Source: Acidobacteriota bacterium
Lineage (GTDB): Bacteria; Acidobacteriota; Blastocatellia; Chloracidobacteriales; Chloracidobacteriaceae
NCBI GenBank assembly: GCA_016208495.1
Contig: JACQXX010000061.1
Span: forward strand, 1-39,317
Length of the DNA: 39,317 nt
Direction: 5' to 3'
The notes beneath the pieces are model-generated. The model ran no database searches, was not told where the DNA came from, and was given only the letters and a program-made list of their open reading frames with translations. Shown here one piece after another: positions 24,601 to 32,415 of this stretch (the stretch's first letter is position 1; each line of letters opens with the position of its first letter). The position numbers were made by a program, and so were the translations under genes.

Positions 24601-27600
24601 GACCGCCAGTTCACGACCAAAAATTTCCAGCGACCAGCCGTCGGAAATAATGTGATGAACCGCGAAAAAGAGAATCCAGGATTCCGGTGCAAGCTGGATA
24701 AGTGCCACTCGCAAGAGCGGCCCCGTGGTCAATTGAAAGGGTTTACGGCCTTCTCGGGCGAGGAATTCTTCAATTCGAGCACGGCGTTCTTCAGGGGAAC
24801 TTGCGTCCTGAACGTTGATGACCTCGATTTGGAACCGGAGCGTTCGATGAATAACCTGGATTGGCTGTCCATTGACGGTTTCAAATGACGTCCGCAGCAC
24901 TTCATGGCGCTCAATAATTTCCACAAAACACCGTTCCAGAACCGCGAGGTCCAGCTTGCCATGCAGTCGAACCCCGCCCGCCAGCGGTTCGCTGGGTTCA
25001 AGCTGTTCCATAAACCAGGTGCGAAGCTGCGAAAATGAAAGCGGTAACGGATGTTCCCTGGATACAGCCACCAGTGGCGGCGGCGGGGCACTGGCTGCGG
25101 ATCCGCCAGAAGCTCCCTGAAGTTGTTGACGGGTAATCCAGCTTGCCTGTTGCGCCACGGTTGGAGCTTCAAAGATCAGGCTCAGCGGCAGATCAAGTTG
25201 AAATGTTTCGCGGAGTCGGGATGCCAGTTGAGTTGCAAGCAGCGAATGACCGCCCAGAGCAAAAAAATTGGAATGGCGGTGAACCGTGGGCAGATGCAGG
25301 ACTTGAGACCAGAGATCAGCCACCATTTCCTCAACTGGGGTCTGCGGGACCGCCTGGGATTCCTGATCGTCGGCTCGAAGAATTCGCTCTGGCGCGGGGA
25401 GGGCCCGACGATCAATCTTTCCGCTTGGTGAAATCGGCAGCGCTTCAAGGACCACAAATACTGTCGGCACCATAAACTCAGGCAACCGGTGCCTCAAAAA
25501 ATCTGCTATTTCAACCTGTTGCTGGGTTGAAATCCCAGGTTGAAATCCCAGGGAAAGCGATCCCGTGGATGGTCTGGCTGGCTGGTTGAGCACGACATAA
25601 GCCGTCAGTTGTTTACCAGTTTGGGCATCATCGCGAGCCACCACAACCGATTCCTTGACCAGTGGATGATGATTGAGGACGGCTTCGATTTCTCCAAGCT
25701 CGATTCGATGCCCACGAAGTTTCACCTGATCGTCAATGCGCCCAAGAAATTCAATCTGCCCGTCGGCCCGATAGCGGGCGAGGTCACCGGTTTTGTACAG
25801 GGTTCGGGGTTCAGGGTTCGGGGTTCGGGGTTTAGAAAGTGTGCTGCCATGGGTCAGCGGTACTTTCAAATCCTGTCCTAAATTTGCTGATTCTGAGGCT
25901 GTCGTTTGTCCCAACGTGTCAGAGTCTGAATCCCTGAACCCTGAACCCTGAACCCTGAACCCTGGTTTCTCAACCCTGAACTCTGGTTTCTCAACCCTGA
26001 ACCCTGGTTTCTCAACCCTGAACCCTGGTTTAAACCGCTCCGCTGTCAATTCTGGTTGATTGAGATACCCACGTGCCAGGCTGACTCCACCAATCCAGAG
26101 TTCGCCAGGAACATCAACCGGGACCGGCTGCCCGTGTTGATCAAGCAGGAAAATTTGGATGTTGGCCACCGGACGGCCAATGGTTGGGTGATGGTCAGTT
26201 GGTTCGCAATCGGTAAATGTGGCGCAAACAGTGGCCTCAGTCGGACCATAGGCATTGATGAATCTCCGACCTGGACGGGTCCACTTTTGAACCAGTTCTG
26301 CGGTGCAGGATTCACCAGCAGTAATCAGAGTGCGGAGCGCCGGGTATTCGCCCTCCGGCAAAGCGGCAGCGGCTGACGGTGGTAAGGTGGCGACATTGAT
26401 TTGGTGATGCGTGAGGAACTGAGCCAGTTCCGCTCCTGGCATCAAGTCAACCCGAGTCCCCAGATACAGCGTTGAGCCGCCCACCAGCGTCGCAAAAATC
26501 TCGAACACTGAGGCATCAAAACTCAAAGACGAAAATTGGACCACCCGTGAACCAGGGGCAAACCCCATGTCCTGGATTTGAGCCAGTGCCAGATTGCACA
26601 ACCCTTGATGTTGAAGCAGCGTGCCTTTGGGCGTGCCAGTTGACCCCGAGGTATAAATCACATAAGCCAGATGGTGGGAGGTGGCTTCAACTGGAAAAGG
26701 CCGGTGTGAAAGCGTGGGCAATGGCTGGTCCAGGTAAACCACCTGGCTTCCGTACCGGGGAAGGCGGGACAACAGAACAGATTGGGTCACAAGGACCGGA
26801 ACCTGTGAATCCGCAAGCATAAATGCCAGCCGTTCTTTTGGATATGACGGATCAAGCGGAACAAAAGCGCCTCCGGCTTTCAAGATACCGAGCATTCCCA
26901 CCAGCATTTCAATTGATCGGTTCACACACAGACCGACCAGGGTTTCTGGTTTGACGCCAAGCAATTGCAGGTAGAACGCAAGTTGATCAGCCCGGTAATT
27001 GAGTTCGCGATAGGTAACGGACTGGTCCTGGAAGACAACCGCCACCGCCTCTGGTGTTTTCCGAACCTGTTGCTCAAACAGGTGATGGATGCACTTTTCA
27101 TCAGGGAATGGACGGGACGTCGGGTTCCATTCAACCAGGATTTTATGTCGTTCAGCTTCGGATAAGGGTGACCAGTGGTTGAGGGTTTGATCTGGTGATT
27201 GAGTCAGATTTTCAAGCAGGGCGATCATTTGTCCGACCAGACCGGAAACAAACTCACCTGGAAAAATGGCTTCATCATACACCGCCAGAAAATGAAGTTC
27301 TCTCCCCGGCGCCGCCACAAAGGTTAGTGGATAATTGGTGGTGCCACGCGCCTTTACTTTTTCAAGGGAGATGGTGGTGGGGCGTTCCTGGCCGGTTGTC
27401 AGGTTTGGCGGTGAAGGGTAGTTTTCAAAAATAAAAAGTGTGTCAAACAGGGCCGTTCCAGGTGGAATTTCGCTCCATCCCTGAATGTGCACCAGGGGAG
27501 TGGATTCAAACTGTCGCATTTCAGCCTGTTGAACCTGGAGTTTGGCCAGCCACTCCATGACAGGTACGTCTGCAGGAACCGTCGCCCGGAGTGGCAAGGT

Positions 27601-28506
27601 GTTGATAAACAAGCCAAGCATCGCATCAGATCCAGCCAGTTCGGGAGGGCGGCCTGAAACTGTGACGCCAAACACCACATCTTCAGCCGTGGTGTGGACA
27701 CTCATCAATTTGGTCCAGGCGCCCAAAACCAGGGTGTTGAGTGTGATTTGGTGTTCCCGTGCCAGCATTGCCAGTTGCTCGCTGGTGGCTTCATCCAGGT
27801 TGAACTCGTACCGCGCAGGCTGGGAGGCGGTGTTGTTCGTGTCTTGAAAGGCACTCAAATACGTCGGGGCTGAAAATCCCTGGAGGTACTGTCTCCAATA
27901 CTGTTCAGCCTGCTCGACTGACTGTTCTTTCAACCAGCCAATATAATCTCGATAGGGACGCACCGGAGGCAGGGTTGGCACCCGATTCTGCCGGATGGCT
28001 TCATAGGCGGCAAATACCTCGCGCAACACGATGGGCACTCCCCATCCATCAAGGAGCAAATGGTGGTGGCACCAGATGAATTGAAATTCTGACTCGCCGC
28101 ACTGGATCAATGCCAGGGACATCAACGGCGCCTGCGTCAGTTCAAACCCCTGTGTTCGTTGTTGGGTAAGGAATTCATCAAATTGTGCTTCTTGATCGGT
28201 TTGGGTCAGATTCCGCCAGTCGTGAAACTCAAATGGGACTTTGACATCCAATTGAACCACCTGTAATGGTTCGTCCAATCCCTCCCAAACAAAGGCCGTT
28301 CGCAAAATCGAATGGCGCTCAACCAGGATGTGCCAGGCTCGCTCAAAAGCGACTGCATCAAGGGTCCCCTTGATGGTACAGGCCATTTGCTCGATATACA
28401 GACCCGCGCCGGGGGTGAGCAGTGAGTGAAACAACATCCCCTGCTGCAAAGGAGACAGTGGGTAAATATCTTCAATTTGCGTGGATGGAAGTTCTTCAAA
28501 TGCCAT
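21691..28506 (-). CDS. Dimodular non-ribosomal peptide synthetase (C-A-PCP-C-A-PCP)
   Basis: The 2271-residue enzyme reads C1 (His motif 'HHHLLLDGWG', about 145-154), A1 (about 480-1010, 'YTSGSTGTPKG'), PCP1 (Ser about 1088, 'LGGHSLLATQL'), C2 ('HHIISDGWS', about 1284), A2 ('YTSGSTGLPKG', about 1768) and PCP2 (Ser about 2200). Catalytic motifs are intact. By hand alignment to the PheA pocket the codes are D-A-F-T-I-A-A-V-C-K (close to Phe codes) and D-A-S-T-V-A-A-V-C-K (a published Tyr type), suggesting an aromatic dipeptide unit. A leading C domain implies an upstream acyl or peptidyl donor, and no thioesterase or reductase follows PCP2, so release is unexplained. No MbtH or phosphopantetheinyl transferase gene is in the window. 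Both A domains carry an in-frame heptad-repeat insertion between motifs A6 and A7. Confidence 0.95.
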   Translation of the reverse strand: MAFEELPSTQIEDIYPLSPLQQGMLFHSLLTPGAGLYIEQMACTIKGTLDAVAFERAWHILVERHSILRTAFVWEGLDEPLQVVQLDVKVPFEFHDWRNLTQTDQEAQFDEFLTQQRTQGFELTQAPLMSLALIQCGESEFQFIWCHHHLLLDGWGVPIVLREVFAAYEAIRQNRVPTLPPVRPYRDYIGWLKEQSVEQAEQYWRQYLQGFSAPTYLSAFQDTNNTASQPARYEFNLDEATSEQLAMLAREHQITLNTLVLGAWTKLMSVHTTAEDVVFGVTVSGRPPELAGSDAMLGLFINTLPLRATVPADVPVMEWLAKLQVQQAEMRQFESTPLVHIQGWSEIPPGTALFDTLFIFENYPSPPNLTTGQERPTTISLEKVKARGTTNYPLTFVAAPGRELHFLAVYDEAIFPGEFVSGLVGQMIALLENLTQSPDQTLNHWSPLSEAERHKILVEWNPTSRPFPDEKCIHHLFEQQVRKTPEAVAVVFQDQSVTYRELNYRADQLAFYLQLLGVKPETLVGLCVNRSIEMLVGMLGILKAGGAFVPLDPSYPKERLAFMLADSQVPVLVTQSVLLSRLPRYGSQVVYLDQPLPTLSHRPFPVEATSHHLAYVIYTSGSTGTPKGTLLQHQGLCNLALAQIQDMGFAPGSRVVQFSSLSFDASVFEIFATLVGGSTLYLGTRVDLMPGAELAQFLTHHQINVATLPPSAAAALPEGEYPALRTLITAGESCTAELVQKWTRPGRRFINAYGPTEATVCATFTDCEPTDHHPTIGRPVANIQIFLLDQHGQPVPVDVPGELWIGGVSLARGYLNQPELTAERFKPGFRVEKPGFRVEKPEFRVEKPGFRVQGSGFRDSDSDTLGQTTASESANLGQDLKVPLTHGSTLSKPRTPNPEPRTLYKTGDLARYRADGQIEFLGRIDDQVKLRGHRIELGEIEAVLNHHPLVKESVVVARDDAQTGKQLTAYVVLNQPARPSTGSLSLGFQPGISTQQQVEIADFLRHRLPEFMVPTVFVVLEALPISPSGKIDRRALPAPERILRADDQESQAVPQTPVEEMVADLWSQVLHLPTVHRHSNFFALGGHSLLATQLASRLRETFQLDLPLSLIFEAPTVAQQASWITRQQLQGASGGSAASAPPPPLVAVSREHPLPLSFSQLRTWFMEQLEPSEPLAGGVRLHGKLDLAVLERCFVEIIERHEVLRTSFETVNGQPIQVIHRTLRFQIEVINVQDASSPEERRARIEEFLAREGRKPFQLTTGPLLRVALIQLAPESWILFFAVHHIISDGWSLEIFGRELAVLYRAFSKGEPSPLRPLPIQYADFAVWQRNWLQGDVLKAHLKYWKDQLTGAPAVLELPTDSPRPEVWAYRGMRESHTFSRTSTEKLKALSHANGVTPFMTLFAAYNVLLSRLSGQEDLLVGIPVTNRNHLEVEKLIGFFVNTLVLRTKLTHRPTFADLLSQTRTTALGAFAHQDLPFEKLIEELQPERDLRRTPLLQVMFSFESALRHPRRPETPTEAETLRMSPLEINLAIDRGTSNLDLTVFFRETADGITSTWEYNRELFESTTIQRFAQILEIILETVTTNPDIPITEIPLLSEAEFKQVTIDWNATHTDFPLNVPVHILFEQQVKRTPFATAVTFQGKAVSYRELNQRATQVASHLASLGVGIESLVGLCLDRSFEMVVGMLGILKAGAAYVPLDPAYPKERLSWMIQDAGLKSILTTTQMRDRLPDQIPTVIALDSQFFPPSVFFQSPTPDPENLAYVIYTSGSTGLPKGVLIPHRGLTNLALAQIKAFGITGKSRVLQFASLSFDASVSEVFTTLLAGATLVLASKEDLRPGPELIDLLHREHISTVTLPPSVLAVLPDAELPHLHTLVTAGEACSVDIVHRWGRNRRFLNAYGPTETSVCATIHHCTPTNRKPPIGRPIDNVQVYVLDHAQQPLPAGIPGEICIGGVGVARGYLNRPGLTEERFQSGFRVQGSGLKIPELEGSDQAHGKEAQDLLNLSKGSPQTLNPEPRTLVLEPRTLSLYRTGDLGRWLEDGTLEFLGRLDNQVKIRGFRIELGEIEAVMQNVQGVVKAVVLADTSSTGEARLVSFVVLDQTIPGDAVMPALTAYLKERLPEYMLPAVITPLDSLPLTVSGKIDQRALLGQSVSRPVQAGNYVAPRTPIEEELVELWSKLLKIEQIGVYDNFFELGGHSLLLTRLASQIREQFGVELPLRILFDAPTIDSMTSAIADYQLSQTDSDEAAELLAEIQHLSPEEIRALLEDE
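22425..22582. repeat. Heptad-phased inverted element inside adenylation domain 2
   Basis: The left arm is eight in-phase heptads starting GGGTTCG at 22425 and ending at 22480 (including GGGCTCT, AAAACCA and GGGTTTG variants). The right arm is CAACCCT plus three GAACCCT (22555-22582), the reverse complement type. About 74 bases of non-repeat DNA lie between. It is translated in frame as an extra loop of about 53 residues (about 1975-2027), from 'FRVQGSGLK' to 'TLNPEPRTL', directly before the YRTGDL core motif. Confidence 0.9.
25800..26029. repeat. Heptad-phased inverted element inside adenylation domain 1
   Basis: The left arm is five heptads (GGGTTCG, GGGTTCA, GGGTTCG twice, GGGTTTA; 25800-25834). 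The right arm is fourteen uninterrupted heptads of CCCTGAA, CCCTGGT and TTCTCAA types (25932-26029). The spacer is 97 bases. In the coding direction it gives four tandem GFRVEKP-like heptapeptides, a polar spacer and 'PRTPNPEPRTL', about 76 extra residues (about 827-902) before YKTGDL. Confidence 0.92.
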
Positions 28507-28610
28507 TGCCGTTTCAATTCTGGACGTGAGAGTGGGATGGTATGCATCCTGAGGATGAGGTTCCGGAGCATAGTATGCTCACCACGGTGACTGCAATGTA
28601 TTATCGGGCT

Positions 28611-28702
28611 GGGTTCCAGGTTCCGAGTTCCGGGTTTTCGAGCTTTGGTCTTTTTCGTCCTTTTCGTTCTTTTCGCCTTTTCAACCCCGGAACCTGGAAC
28701 CG
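28611..28702. repeat. Inverted GGTTCCA/GGTTCCG heptad element
   Basis: Left heptads GGTTCCA, GGTTCCG, AGTTCCG and GGTTTTC (28612-28639) are mirrored by AACCCCGGAACCTGGAACC (28683-28701). The spacer is rich in TTTTCGTC-like units. It sits in the divergent gap between the NRPS and the TIG/NHL gene and has the same arm-spacer-inverted-arm layout as the elements inside the NRPS. Confidence 0.8.
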
Positions 28703-28793
28703 ACTTTTCCTCCACTCACCGCATCAATTCTGTCACACGTGATTTTTTTCTTGCACTTCAGGTTCAGGCATCAATACTGTGCTAAAAAATATG

Positions 28794-28854
28794 GCGGCTT
28801 GACGCCGCTGTCCCACGTCAAAACCGCGGAAAATCTAAAGCGGCGTCAAGCCGC
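28794..28854. repeat. REP-like hairpin upstream of the TIG/NHL gene
   Basis: GCGGCTTGACGCCGCT (28794-28809) and AGCGGCGTCAAGCCGC (28839-28854) form a perfect 16 bp stem around a 29-base loop. Each arm contains its own short GCGGC/GCCGC symmetry. It lies 24 bases before the start codon of the next gene, so it is probably part of its leader or a dispersed palindromic repeat. Confidence 0.75.
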
Positions 28855-28878
28855 TGCACTCCAAAATCTGAGGTAGGT

Positions 28879-31326
28879 ATGAAAAAAGCGCCGAGACTGG
28901 GATTTTTTATGGTTGGACTGCTCGCTCTCAGTGCAGGTCTGGGGCTGACGTTTCCGGTTCTCACCGGTCAGACGGCTGGCCAGAAAGCAAGTGTCGGAGT
29001 GGTTGCCCGCCAGGGAGCGCCGGTTTTGTCATCAATTTCTCCTGCCCAGACCGCAAAAGGGACAGTTCCGAGTAAAATCAAAATAAAGGGCTCAGGGTTT
29101 GTTTCCGGTTCGATAGTGAAATTTAACTCAACTCAGATTACCGCCGCCAAATTCAAAGACGCTTCGAAGATGGTCATAAAAGGCGCGCCGAGTGAGCTTT
29201 TCCAATCAGATGTAACTTATAAAGTCACGGTGACGAATCCGGATGGGAAGGTCTCAAACAGCATTGATTTTGTCGTGGGTGCCGGATCGCCAACCTCAAC
29301 CGCCACTGCAATTGAAATCGTTGACCCAGAAACGCTGGTCGTCAACACGCCCAATGATCTCACCCCAAACACGATTGCGCTCACCGTGAATGTGCTTGAT
29401 CAGAGCGGAAATCCGATTCCAAACCCTCCGATTACGTACCGAAGTTTGAACCCTGATATTGCTTCGATTAGTGCGACTGGAGTGATCACCGGAATTGCCG
29501 AAGGTGCGGCAACCATTGAATTAACCTCGGGGAATGTTGTCAAACAAGTTTCCTGTGCCGTCAACCAGGTTACCAGTACCGTTTCCGGCGTTTTTGGCGA
29601 GGCTGACCTGGAAATCCAGGGAAGCACCCGACGTAATTTTGCTTCCGATTTCCAAAAACACACCATCAAGGCGGGTCAGACGGGACAGGCTCTCTCAAAT
29701 TTTGTCGGCAAGGCCGATACCCCGGGAAATAATGATGGCTCGGCATCGGGAGTGTTGTTGAACGGACCGCTTGGACTCGCAGTTGGTCAGGCTTTGTATG
29801 TTGCCGATATCAACAATCAGGCCATTCGACGATTGGACCCACAATCGGGAAACACTGAAACCCTGATAACCCTGGCTGATGTCAAACGAGTTGCCAGCGT
29901 GACAAACTGGGGACCACGCGATATTTCGGTGGATTCAAATGAAGATCTCTACATTACCGATGCCGTCAACCATGTTATCTGGCAAGCCGATATCAACAAC
30001 AAACCTGCAACGCTGAAAGTACTGGCCGGAACGATTGGCCAACCGGGTTCAAAAGATGGCACCGGCACCGCCGCACAGTTTACGACTCCACAACGCATTG
30101 ATCTTGAAAACAATGTGTTAAGTGTGACGGAAGACAGCAATCTGGTGCGACAGATTGCGCTTCCCAGCGGCGAAGTCAAATCAATTTCCTCCACTTCGGG
30201 CCGAGCCGAAGATACTTTGGTGAGTCATCGGCAATCTCAACGCCCTAAAGCCATTGCCGCTGATTCAGCCGGAAACTTGTATGTTGTGATCGGAGAACGG
30301 GTTCGTGTGTTGAGCATCACTCGTGACCAGGTGACAATTGGAGATTTAGCTCCACCAGGCACTTTTCGCAATCCAGTTGCCGTGGCAACGCTCGAAGATA
30401 GCGTGTTTGTGCTTGATGCCGAACGGGGCTCAATTATTCAGGTGACGATTGGAACACCGACCATTTCGAGTATTTCCCCAAACCCCATTCCTGCTGGCCA
30501 GGTGACGGAGCTAACTGTGAAGGGAACAAATTTTATTGTCCCGACCTTTATCACAATTGGCAGGAATCCGTTTGTTTTGGCCAGAGTGGTCAGTTCCTCT
30601 GAACTACGGGTCACGGTTCCTCCGATCCCGTTTGGCGGTGAATTTCCGTTCTTGATTCACAATCGTGGGGGAGAAGCTCTGACCACCATTACGGTTACTG
30701 GTGATCCGCCACCTGCAACCGTTGACCTGTCATCATTTCCAACCAGTCGAACCATCAATGCGGGTCAATCTGCCTTCTACACCATCGGCCTGCGAACGAG
30801 TGACGATGTCGGTCCGGTGACCCTGTCAGTTGACGGGCTACCTGCTGGGGCTGAAGCGCAAATTGCCCCCAACCCCACCTCAGCAAGTGAAAGCCTGATG
30901 CGGGTTACCACTTCAAGTCGAATTGTGCCAGGAACGTATGTTCTGACCATCACTGGGAAAGTCGCCAATGGCGGAAGCGGATCAACCACCGTCGCGCTCA
31001 ATATCCAAACCGTCACGACTCAATCCGTGACTCTGACTGCCAATCCAACCACTCAAACTGCGGTCAGAGGTGTCGCCGCTGTCTATCGAATTGCCATCAA
31101 TCGGATCAATTTTCCTGATTCAGTTGAACTAAAAGCCGCTCTGGTCAACAGCAATGTGACCGGGTTGAATTTGCAACTGGTGCCTCAGCAAACCACAACT
31201 GATTCCGCGATCTTAACGGCGGTCGCTTTGTTGAGCGTTCCCAATGGAACCTACACGATTCGAATTACAGGAACGGCCACTGGAGTGACCATCCAGCCGA
31301 TTGATGTGACGCTGGTGGTGAATTGA
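28879..31326 (+). CDS. Exported TIG/Big/NHL-repeat surface protein
   Basis: The 815-residue protein starts with a signal peptide (basic start, hydrophobic 'LGFFMVGLLALSAGLGLTF'). An IPT/TIG domain (about 49-135, 'APVLSSISPAQTAKGT') is followed by a Big_2-like domain (about 145-230, 'GVITGIAEGAATIELTSG'). Next come NHL-type propeller repeats (about 270-530, 'GPLGLAVGQALYVADINNQA' and 'LYITDAVNHVIWQADI'), a second IPT/TIG domain (about 535-620, 'PTISSISPNPIPAGQ') and two further Ig-like modules to the end. It has no C-terminal membrane anchor or sorting motif that I recognise. Such proteins are common on acidobacterial surfaces; the ligand is unknown. GAGGT precedes the ATG. It is divergent from the NRPS. 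Confidence 0.85.
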   Translation: MKKAPRLGFFMVGLLALSAGLGLTFPVLTGQTAGQKASVGVVARQGAPVLSSISPAQTAKGTVPSKIKIKGSGFVSGSIVKFNSTQITAAKFKDASKMVIKGAPSELFQSDVTYKVTVTNPDGKVSNSIDFVVGAGSPTSTATAIEIVDPETLVVNTPNDLTPNTIALTVNVLDQSGNPIPNPPITYRSLNPDIASISATGVITGIAEGAATIELTSGNVVKQVSCAVNQVTSTVSGVFGEADLEIQGSTRRNFASDFQKHTIKAGQTGQALSNFVGKADTPGNNDGSASGVLLNGPLGLAVGQALYVADINNQAIRRLDPQSGNTETLITLADVKRVASVTNWGPRDISVDSNEDLYITDAVNHVIWQADINNKPATLKVLAGTIGQPGSKDGTGTAAQFTTPQRIDLENNVLSVTEDSNLVRQIALPSGEVKSISSTSGRAEDTLVSHRQSQRPKAIAADSAGNLYVVIGERVRVLSITRDQVTIGDLAPPGTFRNPVAVATLEDSVFVLDAERGSIIQVTIGTPTISSISPNPIPAGQVTELTVKGTNFIVPTFITIGRNPFVLARVVSSSELRVTVPPIPFGGEFPFLIHNRGGEALTTITVTGDPPPATVDLSSFPTSRTINAGQSAFYTIGLRTSDDVGPVTLSVDGLPAGAEAQIAPNPTSASESLMRVTTSSRIVPGTYVLTITGKVANGGSGSTTVALNIQTVTTQSVTLTANPTTQTAVRGVAAVYRIAINRINFPDSVELKAALVNSNVTGLNLQLVPQQTTTDSAILTAVALLSVPNGTYTIRITGTATGVTIQPIDVTLVVN

Positions 31327-31634
31327 TGTAATAGCGAGTTGTCGGTAATGCGAACGAAGGGTTGAAATCAGGACTTCGAGATCAGCAATTTACAGAAATC
31401 AATTTGATCAACTGAAATTTGCGCCTTTGATAAACCCTTTGTTTGGAAATTGGGATCAAGTTCAGAGAGGCGGGTTTGGTATCCTCAGTTTGGTCTGGAC
31501 GGATACTTGGGGCCGCCTAAAGGCGGGACTCTGAACTTTTTCCAGGTTTTTGAATTGGTTTAAGATTCCAGTGAAACCACTTTGGAGAGTTCAAATTAAG
31601 AAAACATTAAAACTAGGAATTGCTATCTTTGGAA
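31327..31634. other. Convergent intergenic region with a REP-like repeat
   Basis: No convincing gene is present. The only recognisable element is the second copy of the 26 bp hairpin repeat at 31513-31538 (CCGCCTAAAGGCGG core, also at 310-335). A weak frame from about 31550 has a hydrophobic stretch but starts with TTG and runs into the 3' end of the opposite-strand gene. No T-tract hairpin was found for either converging gene. Confidence 0.5.
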
Positions 31635-32111
31635 TTATTGGGGTTGGGAAGGAAGTGGTTTTCGCTGGTACACCGTTGCCGACTGGCCGACTAACCGGTC
31701 CTCGCCTTCAGTCAGAACCAGTAAGCCACTGACGGTTTCAAAGGGTAAATTGACCAGGTTGACGCCACCCATCAATTCCTGCCCGATGTTTGGGTTTGGG
31801 GTTTCGTCCAAAATCACCTGATGACTTTCAGCTTCTACCGCATACACTTTGCCATTGTGGTCAACCCACACGCCCAACAGCAGCATTTGCCCGCCTGGGA
31901 TTTGCTGAGCCTTGATTGCATCCGCGATTTTATGGGCTGCAGCTTGATACTCATTTGTCGAAATCACGCTGCCTGAGGCCGTAGTTATCATTTTCAAGCT
32001 CGCGTCGGGGTGGGTCAGAATGTAAATGCCGACCGATAAGGCAATCAGGTCACCTACCACAAAATAAACCGCGAGTGAAATCAACTTCTTTTTCGATACA
32101 TTGATGTGCAT
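31635..32111 (-). CDS. Single-pass membrane protein of unknown function
   Basis: I do not recognise this 158-residue protein. It has a short basic N-terminus, one membrane helix (about 10-33, 'LISLAVYFVVGDLIALSVGI') and an extracytoplasmic domain of about 120 residues with 'GGQMLLLGVWVDHNGKVYAV' and a polar, Gln-rich end. AGGAGG lies four to five bases before the ATG. It is the last gene of the minus-strand pilin cluster, about 56 bases beyond the restored 3' end of the beta-helix gene, so co-transcription is likely. An accessory role in the pilus or in export of the beta-helix protein is a guess from position only. Confidence 0.7.
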   Translation of the reverse strand: MHINVSKKKLISLAVYFVVGDLIALSVGIYILTHPDASLKMITTASGSVISTNEYQAAAHKIADAIKAQQIPGGQMLLLGVWVDHNGKVYAVEAESHQVILDETPNPNIGQELMGGVNLVNLPFETVSGLLVLTEGEDRLVGQSATVYQRKPLPSQPQ

Positions 32112-32167
32112 TTCCCCTCCTCGTCATTTGGAGTGCGGCAGCTTGATGCCACTTTTCTGTGGTGTTT

Positions 32168-32415
32168 TTATTTGACCACAAATGAGCTACTGACAGCTTC
32201 GCCGGAATTGGAGGCCGCATCGCGAGCAATGACCTTCACCCGGGCAACTTTGGTTTTTGGAAACGAAGTGGGAACGGTCCAGGCGAATTGTTGTTGATTC
32301 CCAGGCAATCCAGTCACCACCGTTGTCGAGAAGGTCGTGCCATCGGTGGCGTAGAGCACGTCGTGCGACGTCACCGCGATGTTGTCGGCTGAGGTCCAGG
32401 AAATGGTCACATTCG
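32168..32415 (-). pseudogene. Out-of-frame 3' tail of the beta-helix/Ig protein gene
   Basis: In a different frame from the gene at 32187-34862, this stretch encodes a clean Ig-like module: 'NVTISWTSADNIAVTSHDVL', then 'TGLPGNQQQFAWTVPTSFPK', then 'VKVIARDAASNSGEAVSSSF', ending VVK and a stop at 32168. It parallels the preceding in-frame module ('VEVIWQSSDNVGVTGHWVKL', 'AAGLPGTATSFTLQI'), whereas the in-frame tail is arginine- and histidine-rich junk. The frame break is near 32411-32418. Confidence 0.75.

Noticed and set aside
31550-31732. Small plus-strand frame with a hydrophobic stretch (about 60 residues)
   Set aside because: It begins with TTG, lacks a ribosome binding site and overlaps the 3' end of a better-supported gene on the other strand.
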